Shown: positions 31,163 to 39,907, counted from the stretch's first letter. The stretch: DNA of 64,000 nt from JBFHIZ01 sp963666475 (GCA_963666475.2 CAXXJM010000001.1:372001-436000), one strand, 5' to 3'. The notes: generated from the sequence alone by a model not told the origin. Program-made: numbers and translations.

Positions 31163-31189
31163 AAAGTATTAAATTGTATGTATAATTAA

Positions 31190-31218
31190 AAGAATCAACA
31201 GAGTTGGTTCTTTTTTTA
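31190..31218 (+). terminator. rRNA operon terminator
   Basis: AGAATCAAC-AGA-GTTGGTTCT followed by a T tract. The repeat element copy 2 begins immediately after it. Confidence 0.85.
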
Positions 31219-31704
31219 TTGTAACCAAGATTACAATGAACCACCTGCTATTCATTACCACCAGCTAAGCTGGGGGGGTGATCTGAAGGTGTGTTCCCAA
31301 CTAGCTTTAGCTTTAAGCATCAAAAACTTTTAGGATTCAGGATAACAATTGGATAAATGTTCTCATTTTTTACAATATTTATCCAAAATACTTGGTTGAA
31401 AGGATGGAGAAGGCCTTTTAATCTAATTTTTGGATAAATTAGATATGTAATAGTGATAAACTACCCAAAGTTTCACTATAGTTTGGACAAAAGCTCTATA
31501 ATAGGATGTACTATTGTCCAAAGGGATGTTCAAATATTTCTAAAATGAAAGATTGGATAAAAGCACATGTTTTCAAAGAGTTTTTATCCAATGTCTATAT
31601 AAGGAGTGCAGAAGGCGTACTTTTCAGAGCCTATTTAGAGGCAAGCAGGGGACAGAGGCTTATCGCCACAGAACAAACTAACAGCTAAGCTGATGGTAAT
31701 GATT
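31219..31704 (+). mobile_element. Palindrome-ended repeat element, copy 2 (diverged)
   Basis: About 486 bases, a diverged direct copy of 24612-25066. The right hairpin is decayed (AACAGCTAAGCTGATGG). The left hairpin is split by about 35 bases that look like an inverted right-end palindrome (ATTACCACCAGCTAAGC near 31255-31271). The internal stem ATTTATCC / GGATAAAT differs from copy 1 by a compensated base pair. No transposase. It starts directly behind the rRNA terminator. Confidence 0.68.
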
Positions 31705-31755
31705 ATCAAAAATTAATTTAATGTCTAAATTAATCCATTTACAACAGGGGGATTT

Positions 31756-32454
31756 ATGAGAAAAAGAATTTATGAAATAATTTCAGTGCCAAAAAAAGGT
31801 GATAAATTTAGCGTGGCATATGATGTCATAATTGTTGCTGTAATAATAGCAAGCTTAATTCCACTGTGTTATAAAGAAGAGAGCAGCTGGTTACTAGCAA
31901 TTGATCGTGCTACCGCAGGTGTTTTTATTATTGACTATATACTTCGTTGGATTGTTGCAGATTATCGGAATCCGGAAATGAAGAAGAAAGCATTTTTTCA
32001 ATATCCGTTTACACCCTTTGCGATTATTGATCTTTTGTCTATCCTACCGTCCTTTACAATCATCAATCAAAGTTTTCAACTATTGAGATTGATTCGCGCA
32101 CTTCGTGCTGTCAGAGTATTTAAACTTCTAAGATATAGTAGACGTTTTCGAAAAATTACGAAAATATTATTAAGTCAAAAAAAGGCATTACTGTCAATTG
32201 GTGCCTTTGTAATTGGATATATTTTAGTTACAGGTCTTATTATTTATCAGGTAGAACCAGGCAGTTTTGAAAATTTATCAGATGCACTGTTTTGGTCTAC
32301 CACTACGATTACAAGAGCAAATTATACTGGTGTTGCACCAGTTACACCAATTGGAGAGGTTGTAAGTATGATTTCATCGATCATTGGATTGGCAATTATT
32401 GCGTTACCAACAGGTTTGATATCTGGAGCATTTTTAGCAGAAATGTCAGATTAA
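31756..32454 (+). CDS. Voltage-gated-type ion channel with non-canonical pore
   Basis: 232 residues in the six-helix voltage-gated cation channel layout. S1 lies at about 22-42, S2 and S3 follow, and S4 has regularly spaced arginines (LIRALRAVRVFKLLRYSRRF, about 112-131). S5 (about 145-170), a pore loop and S6 (about 205-228) complete it. The pore reads TTITRANYTGVAPVTPIG near residues 183-200, where potassium channels have TTVGYGDxxPxTxxG. The GYGD filter is replaced, so potassium selectivity cannot be assumed. The start ATG follows a GGGGG site. It is monocistronic, behind the repeat element. Confidence 0.82.
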   Translation: MRKRIYEIISVPKKGDKFSVAYDVIIVAVIIASLIPLCYKEESSWLLAIDRATAGVFIIDYILRWIVADYRNPEMKKKAFFQYPFTPFAIIDLLSILPSFTIINQSFQLLRLIRALRAVRVFKLLRYSRRFRKITKILLSQKKALLSIGAFVIGYILVTGLIIYQVEPGSFENLSDALFWSTTTITRANYTGVAPVTPIGEVVSMISSIIGLAIIALPTGLISGAFLAEMSD

Positions 32455-32565
32455 TAATGAAATCTTTTTGAATAATCATGTATTTATGTGTATTTTTTTT
32501 TTTAGTTGTGATATAATTTTAGTATCAATAAGCTAGGTTGAAATAAAAATATAGTGAGGTGAATC

Positions 32566-33465
32566 ATGGATTCGAAAATATTATTAGAGAGTGGGACAAA
32601 CGAGCTAGAAATATTAGAATTTTTAGTAGATGGAAATTCATATGGAATTAATGTAGCGAAAATACGTGAGATTATTCCTTATCAGGATGTTACTCCGGTA
32701 CCAAATTCACATCCTAGTGTGGAAGGTATTTTTATGCCTAGAGATACAATGATAACAGCAATTGATTTGAAAAATTGTTTGCAAAGAGGCGAAAGTGAAG
32801 CAAAAGGGTTGTTTATTGTTACTAATTTCAATAAACTTGATATTGCGTTTCATGTTGATGCGGTTATTGGAATACATAAAGTGTCCTGGCAGGATATTAT
32901 TCGTCCAAGTAAAACAATGACAAATGTAGATGAAGGGGTTTCTACAGGGGTTGTTAAATTTGGAAATAAGTTAGTTATTATCTTGGATTTTGAAAAAATT
33001 GTAACTTATATTAATCCAGAGACAGGTTTACAGGTGCATGATATTGACGAATTAGGAGAAAGACAACGTAATGATGTACCTATTCTAATTGCAGAAGATT
33101 CTCCACTTTTAAATCAGTTAATTATTGACTGCTTATACAAAGCAGGGTATACGAATACAAAACATACTGAGAATGGACAAGAAGCATGGGATTTAATCAC
33201 TCATTATAAAGAGGAAGGTACCATTAAACAAAATGTCCAATGTGTTATTACGGATATAGAAATGCCACTTATGGATGGACATCGTTTGACCAAATTAATC
33301 AAAACCGATGATGAATTAAGTAGTATTCCTGTAATTATTTTTTCATCACTAGTAAATGAAGAAATGATCAAAAAAGGTGAGACTTTGAATGTTGATGCTC
33401 AATTGTCTAAACCTGAAATTGGAAAACTAGTTGAAGCTGTAGATCGTTTGGTTGCAAAAAAATAA
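32566..33465 (+). CDS. cheV: Chemotaxis protein CheV (CheW domain plus receiver)
   Basis: 299 residues: a CheW-like coupling domain (about 10-155, with EILEFLVDGNSYGINVAKI and the region EIIPYQDVTPVPNSHPSVEG) and a C-terminal receiver domain (about 170-298, with AEDSP, phospho-aspartate in CVITDIEMPLMDG near 231 and LSKPE). CheV links chemoreceptors to CheA and adapts the signal. Its presence implies chemotaxis and motility genes elsewhere. A terminator follows. Confidence 0.92.
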   Translation: MDSKILLESGTNELEILEFLVDGNSYGINVAKIREIIPYQDVTPVPNSHPSVEGIFMPRDTMITAIDLKNCLQRGESEAKGLFIVTNFNKLDIAFHVDAVIGIHKVSWQDIIRPSKTMTNVDEGVSTGVVKFGNKLVIILDFEKIVTYINPETGLQVHDIDELGERQRNDVPILIAEDSPLLNQLIIDCLYKAGYTNTKHTENGQEAWDLITHYKEEGTIKQNVQCVITDIEMPLMDGHRLTKLIKTDDELSSIPVIIFSSLVNEEMIKKGETLNVDAQLSKPEIGKLVEAVDRLVAKK

Positions 33466-33504
33466 GACATGTATTTTGATAATTTTATCGTCTCAAATAC
33501 AAAA

Positions 33505-33556
33505 TAGAAGGACAGTTTGAAAGGGGATTTTCTTTTTCGACTGTCCTTCTACTTTT
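33505..33556 (+). terminator. Terminator after cheV
   Basis: TAGAAGGACAGT pairs with ACTGTCCTTCTA around a loop of 23 bases. The following tract CTTTT is short. Confidence 0.7.
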
Positions 33557-33571
33557 AAGTTCGATAAGTGT

Positions 33572-33600
33572 TTGTCAGACTAATGCGCTTGTGATAAAAT
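33572..33600 (+). promoter_or_regulatory. Promoter for the acidic membrane protein gene and probably hisHF
   Basis: TTGTCA and TAAAAT with a 17-base spacer, 43 bases before the start codon of the gene at 33644. Confidence 0.6.
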
Positions 33601-33643
33601 AAATTTTAAGTATATATAAATTCGACCGATCAGGAGGGACTGT

Positions 33644-35476
33644 ATGTCTTCAAGTGAAGAATATTTAGACTCATTACTTAATAATATGAATGAAGAAGTA
33701 AATGAAAAGTTAAAACCATTTATCGATGAATCAAAGGAAGAATTATCTGAAAAGGAAGAAATTCTGGAAGATTCTTTATTGTCAGCCCCAGAGTTTGACG
33801 AAAATAATCAGGATTTATCTGATCGAGATGAAATTGTTGAAGATACTTCTGTAAAAGAAGAAAATCCAAATGGGTTATATGAAGAATCGGATTTTACATC
33901 ACAGGTGGCAACGCAGGAAGAAGAGCCAGATACGAGTGAAGAATTTGTACAGGAAGACGAGTTAGATACGAGCGAAGATTTTGTACAGAAAGATGAGTCA
34001 GATACAAGCGAAGAATTTGTACTGGAAGATGAGTCATATATGAGCGAAGAGTCTGAACAGGAAGAAAAGCCATATACGAGTGAAGAGTCTGAACAGGAAG
34101 AAAATATAGAGAGTGCAGAAGAACTTGATATCGAAGATTTGTTGAATGAGGCGTCCCAGAATTTTGATGACGAAATATCTGAGGTAGATATTGAACAAAT
34201 GATGGAAGAGGATGAAGATCTTAATGCAATTCGTGATATGCTTGCGAAATCAGATCAAGATGAGATGATCGTGGATGATTCTACTGATGAACAGGACCTA
34301 TCAGCAGAAGATGCAATTCTTCAAATGTTGGGGTCACAGGAAGAAGAACTCGAGTATAAAAATCAGGAGAATGTTTCCGAGGATTTGACAGCTGTTGAGG
34401 AACTACTAAGTGATGAAAATTTAAGTAGCAAAAAAAACAAAAAAAAGGGATCAAAGAAAAAGTATAAAGTAGAAGAAGAAAAAATACCAAAAGAAAAGGG
34501 GAAACTTGCTCTTTTTATAGAACGTTTATTTGAGTCGGATGAGGATGATGAAAAACCAGATAAAAAGAAATCTGAGAATGATCCATTTGAAATTCCGATG
34601 GGAGATGAAGTTAATTCTTCTGATTTAGAAAGCATCATTCCTTCAAAAGAAAACAAAGAAATTATGGATGAATTAGATGCTGAGGAAGAAGAGGGAAAAG
34701 GGAAAAAGAAAAAAAAGAAAGATAAAAAAGAAAAGAAAGAGAAGAAAGAAAAGAAACCTAAAAAAGAAAAGAAAGAAGCAGAGGTAGACGATTCAAAACC
34801 ATTGAACAAAAAATCTGTTCGTCGAATCTTTGTACTTGCTTTTTCTTTGTTAGCACTGGTTTTAATCATTATATATATATTACCATCTATGCTTGAAAAT
34901 GCGAAAGCAAAATCAGCTTATATGAATGAAGATTATATGTCGGCATATTTGTTACTATATGGTAAAGATTTAAGTGAAAGTAATCAAGTGATATTAACCA
35001 GGTCGACTTTAATCTTGCAGTTAGAAAGAAAAATTGATATGTATCAATATAATAAAACACTTTTAAATGATAAAGAGGCGATTGATTCATTATTGCAGGG
35101 AATTGCACGTTATCAAGAGTTTTATGAGAAAGCTGTTGAATATGCTGTGACAGATAAGTTTAATGAAAAGTATCAAGAAATTTTGAATTTTCTAAATAGT
35201 GATTATGGTATCGATGAATCTACGGCTTTACAAATTGTTGCATATGAAGACGATTATGATTATACGAAACATATTGAAAGTATTCTTGATGGCACCCCAT
35301 ATCCGTCAGAAGATATGGAACCAGAACAGACAATTGATGAAATGTATCCGGATGTATTGCCAGAGGAATATGATATGCTTACAGGAACGTCGGATACTAC
35401 CACAGACACGACAGAAGAATCTACTGATACAACCAATACTTCAACTGAAACAAATGATCTTTCAACACAACCATAA
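33644..35476 (+). CDS. Large acidic membrane protein of unknown function
   Basis: 610 residues. A long, very acidic and probably disordered N-terminal region (about 1-270) contains about five degenerate tandem repeats of the type TSEEFVQEDE (about 97-155). A Lys-rich stretch (about 345-385) leads to one membrane segment (about 393-415), then a helical domain (about 420-530) that may be TPR-like, and a Ser/Thr/Asp-rich tail. With no signal peptide, the acidic part is predicted to be inside and the helical domain outside. I do not recognise a family. It lies 29 bases upstream of hisH and probably shares a transcript with it. Confidence 0.75.
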   Translation: MSSSEEYLDSLLNNMNEEVNEKLKPFIDESKEELSEKEEILEDSLLSAPEFDENNQDLSDRDEIVEDTSVKEENPNGLYEESDFTSQVATQEEEPDTSEEFVQEDELDTSEDFVQKDESDTSEEFVLEDESYMSEESEQEEKPYTSEESEQEENIESAEELDIEDLLNEASQNFDDEISEVDIEQMMEEDEDLNAIRDMLAKSDQDEMIVDDSTDEQDLSAEDAILQMLGSQEEELEYKNQENVSEDLTAVEELLSDENLSSKKNKKKGSKKKYKVEEEKIPKEKGKLALFIERLFESDEDDEKPDKKKSENDPFEIPMGDEVNSSDLESIIPSKENKEIMDELDAEEEEGKGKKKKKKDKKEKKEKKEKKPKKEKKEAEVDDSKPLNKKSVRRIFVLAFSLLALVLIIIYILPSMLENAKAKSAYMNEDYMSAYLLLYGKDLSESNQVILTRSTLILQLERKIDMYQYNKTLLNDKEAIDSLLQGIARYQEFYEKAVEYAVTDKFNEKYQEILNFLNSDYGIDESTALQIVAYEDDYDYTKHIESILDGTPYPSEDMEPEQTIDEMYPDVLPEEYDMLTGTSDTTTDTTEESTDTTNTSTETNDLSTQP

Positions 35477-35505
35477 AATAATAGAAGAGATAGACAGGAG
35501 AATTT

Positions 35506-36114
35506 ATGATTGCAATTATTGATTACGATGCTGGAAATATCAAAAGCGTTGAAAAGGCGATAGAAAAATTAGGGGAAGTACCGATTTTAACAAGAGATCG
35601 AGATACTATTTTATCAGCGGATAAGATTATTTTACCTGGGGTTGGAAGCTTTGGGGATGCAATGGAAAAACTTCATCGCTATGGATTGGTATCTGTTATT
35701 CATGAAGCAGTAGAAAATGGGATTCCATTTCTAGGAATATGTTTGGGATTGCAGTTGTTGTTTGAGAGCAGCGAAGAGTCTGAAGGCGTTGAAGGCCTTG
35801 GAATATTAAAAGGAAAGATTGTTAAAATTCCAAATGTTGAAGGTTTAAAGATTCCTCATATTGGATGGAATTCGCTTGATATTCCAAAAGACACTCATTT
35901 GTTCCATGGTTTCGAACCAAACCCCTATGTGTATTTTGTACATTCATATTATTTGCAAGCAGAAGATGAGGATATTGTAAGCGCGACAACCGAATATGGC
36001 GTACATATCCATGCAGCAGTGCAAAAGAATAATGTATATGCATGTCAGTTTCATCCAGAAAAAAGCTCAAATACTGGATTAAAGATTCTTAAAAATTTTC
36101 TTGAATTAGCATAG
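35506..36114 (+). CDS. hisH: Imidazole glycerol phosphate synthase, glutaminase subunit HisH
   Basis: 202 residues. The class I glutamine amidotransferase triad is visible: Cys near 79 in GICLGLQLL, and His near 183 and Glu near 185 in CQFHPEKSS. It supplies ammonia to HisF for histidine and AICAR formation. RBS AGGAG precedes the ATG. It is eight bases from hisF; the other his genes are not in this window. Confidence 0.96.
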   Translation: MIAIIDYDAGNIKSVEKAIEKLGEVPILTRDRDTILSADKIILPGVGSFGDAMEKLHRYGLVSVIHEAVENGIPFLGICLGLQLLFESSEESEGVEGLGILKGKIVKIPNVEGLKIPHIGWNSLDIPKDTHLFHGFEPNPYVYFVHSYYLQAEDEDIVSATTEYGVHIHAAVQKNNVYACQFHPEKSSNTGLKILKNFLELA

Positions 36115-36122
36115 GAGGCAAT

Positions 36123-36884
36123 ATGTTCACAAAAAGAATTATCCCTTGTCTGGATGTACATAATGGAAGGGTTGTAAAAGGCGTAAATTTTGTAAATTTA
36201 ATTGATGCGGGTGACCCCGTAGAAATTGCAGCTGCATACGATCAAGCAGGTGCTGATGAAGTAGTTTTTTTGGATATTACAGCATCTTCAGATGATCGTG
36301 AAACGGTTACAGCTATGGTTCGAGAAGTTGCAAAAAAAGTTTTTATTCCTTTTACCGTAGGTGGTGGAATTCGAAGTGTAGATGATTTTAGAGCAATATT
36401 AAGAGAAGGTGCAGACAAGGTCGCAATTAACTCGGCAGCAATTATGAATCCTGATTTGATAACAGAAGCGGCAAATAAGTTTGGAAGTCAGTGTGTAGTG
36501 GTTGCAATTGATGCAAAAAGAAAAGCGGATGGAACAGGATGGACGATTTATAAAAACGGCGGAAGAATTGATATGAATATCGATGCCGTTGAGTGGGCCA
36601 AAAGGGCTGAAGAACTAGGCGCAGGCGAAATCTTATTAACGAGTATGGATTGTGACGGAACAAAAGACGGATATGATATAGAACTTACACGTGCCGTTTC
36701 TGAAAGTGTATCGATTCCAGTGATTGCATCAGGTGGTGCTGGAACCATGGAACATTTTCGAAATGCACTCGTTGATGGGAAAGCAGATGCTGCTTTAGCA
36801 GCGTCTCTATTTCATTTTAAGGAACTCGAGATCATAGATTTAAAAGAATATTTAAAAAGTGAAGATGTTTCTGTAAGATTATAG
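36123..36884 (+). CDS. hisF: Imidazole glycerol phosphate synthase, cyclase subunit HisF
   Basis: 253 residues, a TIM barrel. Catalytic aspartates are in CLDVHNGRVVKG near residue 11 and in VVAIDAK near 130. DAGDPVE and TVGGGIRS are further landmarks. The start ATG follows AGGAGGC. It works as a complex with HisH. Confidence 0.97.
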   Translation: MFTKRIIPCLDVHNGRVVKGVNFVNLIDAGDPVEIAAAYDQAGADEVVFLDITASSDDRETVTAMVREVAKKVFIPFTVGGGIRSVDDFRAILREGADKVAINSAAIMNPDLITEAANKFGSQCVVVAIDAKRKADGTGWTIYKNGGRIDMNIDAVEWAKRAEELGAGEILLTSMDCDGTKDGYDIELTRAVSESVSIPVIASGGAGTMEHFRNALVDGKADAALAASLFHFKELEIIDLKEYLKSEDVSVRL

Positions 36885-36901
36885 AAACGAACGGAGTATT
36901 G

Positions 36902-37582
36902 ATGGATTTCGTAATTAATGGATGGAAAAAAGTTGTAGAAAAGGAAGTGAAAAAAGAATATTTTGTAAATCTTTGGGATTTTGTTGAGTTTGAATATCAA
37001 AACAAAGAAATATTCCCGCCAAAAGAACAGATATTCCAAGCGCTAATAGATACGGATTTAACGGATGTAAAAGTATTAATTTTAGGTCAAGATCCTTATC
37101 ATGATTATGGACAGGCACATGGATTGGCCTTTTCTGTACAACCAGAGCAGAAAGTACCAAAATCATTACAGAATATTTATAAAGAGCTTCATGAAGACTT
37201 AGGGCTTACAATTCCTAATCATGGGTATTTGAATAAATGGGCAAAACAGGGGGTACTTTTGTTGAATACTGTATTAACAGTAGAGGCTCATCAGGCAAAT
37301 TCGCATAAGAATAAGGGGTGGGAAATTTTCACTGATCAACTCTTACTTTCTATAAATAATATAAAAAAGCCGATTGTAATTATGTTATGGGGAAAACCAG
37401 CAGCGAGAAAGAGGGTTTTGCTGAATAACCCAAATCATTTAATTATTGAAACTACACATCCCAGTCCATTATCTGCGTATCGTGGATTTTTAGGTAGTAA
37501 ATGTTTTTCGAAATGTAACGATTATTTAGAAAAACATGGGATTTCTCCAATCGATTGGCAAATCGAAGAAATAAATAATTGA
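36902..37582 (+). CDS. ung: Uracil-DNA glycosylase
   Basis: 226 residues. Removes uracil from DNA. The water-activating loop GQDPYH is near residue 62 and the DNA-intercalation motif HPSPLSAYRGF near 186. ATG 36902 fits the site CGGAG; a TTG three bases earlier is too close. It is 17 bases after hisF, so it may be the last gene of that transcript; a terminator follows. Confidence 0.96.
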   Translation: MDFVINGWKKVVEKEVKKEYFVNLWDFVEFEYQNKEIFPPKEQIFQALIDTDLTDVKVLILGQDPYHDYGQAHGLAFSVQPEQKVPKSLQNIYKELHEDLGLTIPNHGYLNKWAKQGVLLLNTVLTVEAHQANSHKNKGWEIFTDQLLLSINNIKKPIVIMLWGKPAARKRVLLNNPNHLIIETTHPSPLSAYRGFLGSKCFSKCNDYLEKHGISPIDWQIEEINN

Positions 37583-37607
37583 CAAAAAGCCTCATCTCTA
37601 TTATAGT
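37579..37607 (+). promoter_or_regulatory. Promoter of the TrmB-type gene, overlapping the ung terminator
   Basis: TTGACA and TATAGT with a 17-base spacer. The -35 overlaps the ung stop codon, and the promoter forms the 5' arm of the hairpin at 37584-37643. Transcription would start near 37614, beyond that arm. Confidence 0.7.
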
Positions 37608-37643
37608 GTTCCTAAAGAGTACTACTATAGAGAGGGGCTTTTT
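37584..37643 (+). terminator. Terminator hairpin of ung that covers the next ribosome site
   Basis: AAAAGCC..TCTCTAT.ATAGT pairs with ACTATAGAGA..GGCTTTTT, and the next ATG follows directly. In read-through RNA the 3' arm holds the ribosome site AGAGAGGGG of the TrmB-type gene, so that RNA would be both terminated and poorly translated. RNA from the internal promoter lacks the 5' arm. The dyad may also be an operator. Confidence 0.7.
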
Positions 37644-38372
37644 ATGAATAAATTAATTGAAGCCTTACAAGAGTTTGGACTGACAAGGCAAGAGGCAGGC
37701 GTATATTTGTATATTTACCAAAATGCAGATTGTACTGGTTATGAAATCGCGAAATGCATGAATATTTCTCGGTCAAATGTGTACAATTCGCTTGGAAGTT
37801 TGGTCGAGAAAGGTGCGATTTATAGCATTGAAGGGGCTTCTACGAAATATGTAACTGTACCAGTTCAAGAAGTTTGTGATAATCGAATTTTAATTCTAAA
37901 AAACCATATGAAATACCTATTGGATCATATGCCGACAACAATTGCACGTGAAGAAGAGGGATATATTACAATTCAAGGACATGAAAATATATTGAACAAA
38001 TGTAGAGCCATGTTACAGCAAGTGGATCGCAGAGTTTATTTTTCTGCTTGTTCTGAAATTATAATGAAGTTTCGAGAAGAAATTGACCCCATAATTCGTT
38101 CGGATAAAAAAGTTGTCCTCATCATGAATGAAAATAAGGAGATAAACCAATACTTTGAGAAGCTGGGTTGCATAATATATATAAAGAAAGACATGATTGG
38201 TCAGTTTCGTTTGGTTTGTGACTCCAACTATGTACTTACAGCAGAGTTAGACGAAGAGACTCAAGATACTGGATTATATTCCAAACAAAAAAATTTTGTG
38301 CAGTTTTTTAAAGAGGCATTGAGTAACGAAATAAGTTTGATAGAAATAGAAAGGAATCAAGAAAATGAATAA
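37644..38372 (+). CDS. TrmB-family transcriptional regulator
   Basis: 242 residues. The N-terminal winged helix (LIEALQEFGLTRQEAGVYLY, then GYEIAKCMNISRSNVYNSL near residues 36-54) is of the TrmB type. A middle helix and a C-terminal effector domain similar to phospholipase D-like TrmB domains follow (YITIQGHENILNKCRAML). TrmB proteins are more common in Archaea; some occur in Firmicutes. It overlaps lysA by eight bases and so probably regulates or is coregulated with it. Confidence 0.85.
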   Translation: MNKLIEALQEFGLTRQEAGVYLYIYQNADCTGYEIAKCMNISRSNVYNSLGSLVEKGAIYSIEGASTKYVTVPVQEVCDNRILILKNHMKYLLDHMPTTIAREEEGYITIQGHENILNKCRAMLQQVDRRVYFSACSEIIMKFREEIDPIIRSDKKVVLIMNENKEINQYFEKLGCIIYIKKDMIGQFRLVCDSNYVLTAELDEETQDTGLYSKQKNFVQFFKEALSNEISLIEIERNQENE

Positions 38373-39636
38373 AGAAGCATTTGTAACAAAAGAAAAAATT
38401 GAGGAAATAACAAAATCATATCCTACTCCATTTCACATTTATGATGAAAAAGGAATTCGAAAGAATGCACAAGCGATAAAAGATGCATTTTCATGGAATC
38501 AGGGATTTAAAGAATTTTTTGCGGTAAAAGCAAATCCAAATCCTTTTTTAATTCAAATTTTAAAAGAATACGGATTTGGATGCGATGCATCATCTTATTC
38601 GGAATTGTTATTATCAAATAAAATGGGATTTGAAGGAAAAGACATCATGTTTTCATCAAATGAAACACCAGCGAGTGAGTTTCAGTATGCAGCCGAAATA
38701 GGTGCGACCATTAACTTAGATGATTTTACACATATTGAATTTTTAGAAAAAACCTTAGGAAGTTTACCTAAAAAGTTGAGTTGCAGATACAATCCGGGCG
38801 GAGTATACCATGTATGCAACGGTATTATGGATAACCCTGGAGATGCCAAATATGGATTTACAGAAGCACAATTATTTGAAGGTTATAAAATTTTAAAAGA
38901 AAAAGGTGTTGAGGAATTTGGAATTCATGCTTTTTTAGCTAGTAATACGGTAACAAATGAGTATTACCCATTGCTTGCAAAACAATTATTTGAATTGGCT
39001 GTTCGTTTGAAAAATGAAACGGGAGCTCATATTACTTTTATTAACCTTTCAGGAGGGATTGGAATTCCATATACTCCAGATCAAGAGCCAAATGATATTG
39101 CAGTGATTGGTGAAGGTGTAAAAAAAGCATTTGAAGAGGTTCTTGTACCAGCAGGTATGGATGATGTTTCAATTTATACGGAATTGGGAAGATTTGTATT
39201 AGCGCCATATGGACATTTGATTACCCAGGCGATTCATCAAAAACATACTTATAAAGAATATATTGGATGCGATGCTTGTGCAGTGAACTTAATGCGTCCA
39301 GCTATGTATGGAGCATATCATCATATCACTGTGTTAGGCAAAGAAAACGACGATGCAACAGAAAAGTATGATATTGTAGGATCTTTGTGCGAAAATAACG
39401 ATAAATTTGCAATTGACCGTATGTTGCCAAAAATTGAAACAGGTGACTTCTTAGCGATTCATGATACAGGAGCGCATGGTTATGCAATGGGTTACAATTA
39501 TAATGGAAAGTTAAAGTCTGCAGAGTTGCTTTTGCAGGAAGATGGAACCGTAAAATTGATTCGTAGAGCGGAAACTGTGAAAGATTATTTTGCAACACTC
39601 GACTGCTTTCCAATTTTTGATGAATTAATGAAATAA
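38365..39636 (+). CDS. lysA: Diaminopimelate decarboxylase
   Basis: 423 residues, PLP-dependent fold type III. The PLP lysine is in FFAVKANPNP near residue 55. Other landmarks are LSGGIGIPY, TELGRFVLAPYG, VGSLCENNDKFA and GAHGYAMGYNYNGK. It makes lysine from meso-diaminopimelate. The subgroup is a LysA-like decarboxylase; a related substrate cannot be ruled out. It is translationally coupled to the TrmB-type regulator. Confidence 0.88.
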   Translation: MNKEAFVTKEKIEEITKSYPTPFHIYDEKGIRKNAQAIKDAFSWNQGFKEFFAVKANPNPFLIQILKEYGFGCDASSYSELLLSNKMGFEGKDIMFSSNETPASEFQYAAEIGATINLDDFTHIEFLEKTLGSLPKKLSCRYNPGGVYHVCNGIMDNPGDAKYGFTEAQLFEGYKILKEKGVEEFGIHAFLASNTVTNEYYPLLAKQLFELAVRLKNETGAHITFINLSGGIGIPYTPDQEPNDIAVIGEGVKKAFEEVLVPAGMDDVSIYTELGRFVLAPYGHLITQAIHQKHTYKEYIGCDACAVNLMRPAMYGAYHHITVLGKENDDATEKYDIVGSLCENNDKFAIDRMLPKIETGDFLAIHDTGAHGYAMGYNYNGKLKSAELLLQEDGTVKLIRRAETVKDYFATLDCFPIFDELMK

Positions 39637-39651
39637 GTTGTTTATTTTCTC

Positions 39652-39680
39652 TTGTCAATTTCGAATGATTGTGATATTAT
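39652..39680 (+). promoter_or_regulatory. tRNA-Leu promoter
   Basis: TTGTCA and TATTAT with a 17-base spacer, ending about 30 bases before the tRNA. Confidence 0.7.
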
Positions 39681-39710
39681 AATTATCGGTCATTCAATTG
39701 ACAAGCTCAA

Positions 39711-39793
39711 GCCGTTGTGGCGGAATGGCAGACGCACCAGACTCAAAATCTGGCGGGGGTGACCTCGTGTGGGTTCAAGTCCCACCAACGGCA
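39711..39793 (+). tRNA. tRNA-Leu, anticodon CAA
   Basis: 83 bases. The acceptor stem is GCCGTTG / CAACGGC with discriminator A. The anticodon loop is CTCAAAA inside the stem CCAGA / TCTGG, giving anticodon CAA. The long variable arm (GCGGGGGTGACCTCGT) is as expected for leucine. The T loop is GGTTCAAGTCC. The CCA end is not encoded. It stands alone with its own promoter and terminator. Confidence 0.97.
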
Positions 39794-39794
39794 T

Positions 39795-39838
39795 AAACCT
39801 TGATTTTATTAGAAATCTAATGAAATCAAGGTTTTTTT
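39795..39838 (+). terminator. Terminator after tRNA-Leu
   Basis: AAACCTTGATTT pairs with AAATCAAGGTTT, followed by T residues. Confidence 0.85.
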
Positions 39839-39907
39839 ATACCTTTCTTTGTCAAGCAAATTAAGGTATAATATTTGTGTTGAGAAAAAGAACATGAAAG
39901 GTAACGT

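Noticed and set aside
33930..34110. Tandem repeats considered as a CRISPR-like or satellite array
   Set aside because: The repeats are in frame, degenerate and coding for acidic residues, without spacers.
34363..34869. A 168-codon Phe/Ser-rich frame on the minus strand
   Set aside because: It is the antisense shadow of the Lys/Glu-rich part of the acidic protein gene.
35506..36884. Amidotransferase and cyclase of a sialic-acid-type sugar pathway in place of HisH-HisF
   Set aside because: Both proteins have canonical HisH and HisF catalytic motifs and lengths, and no sugar genes are nearby.
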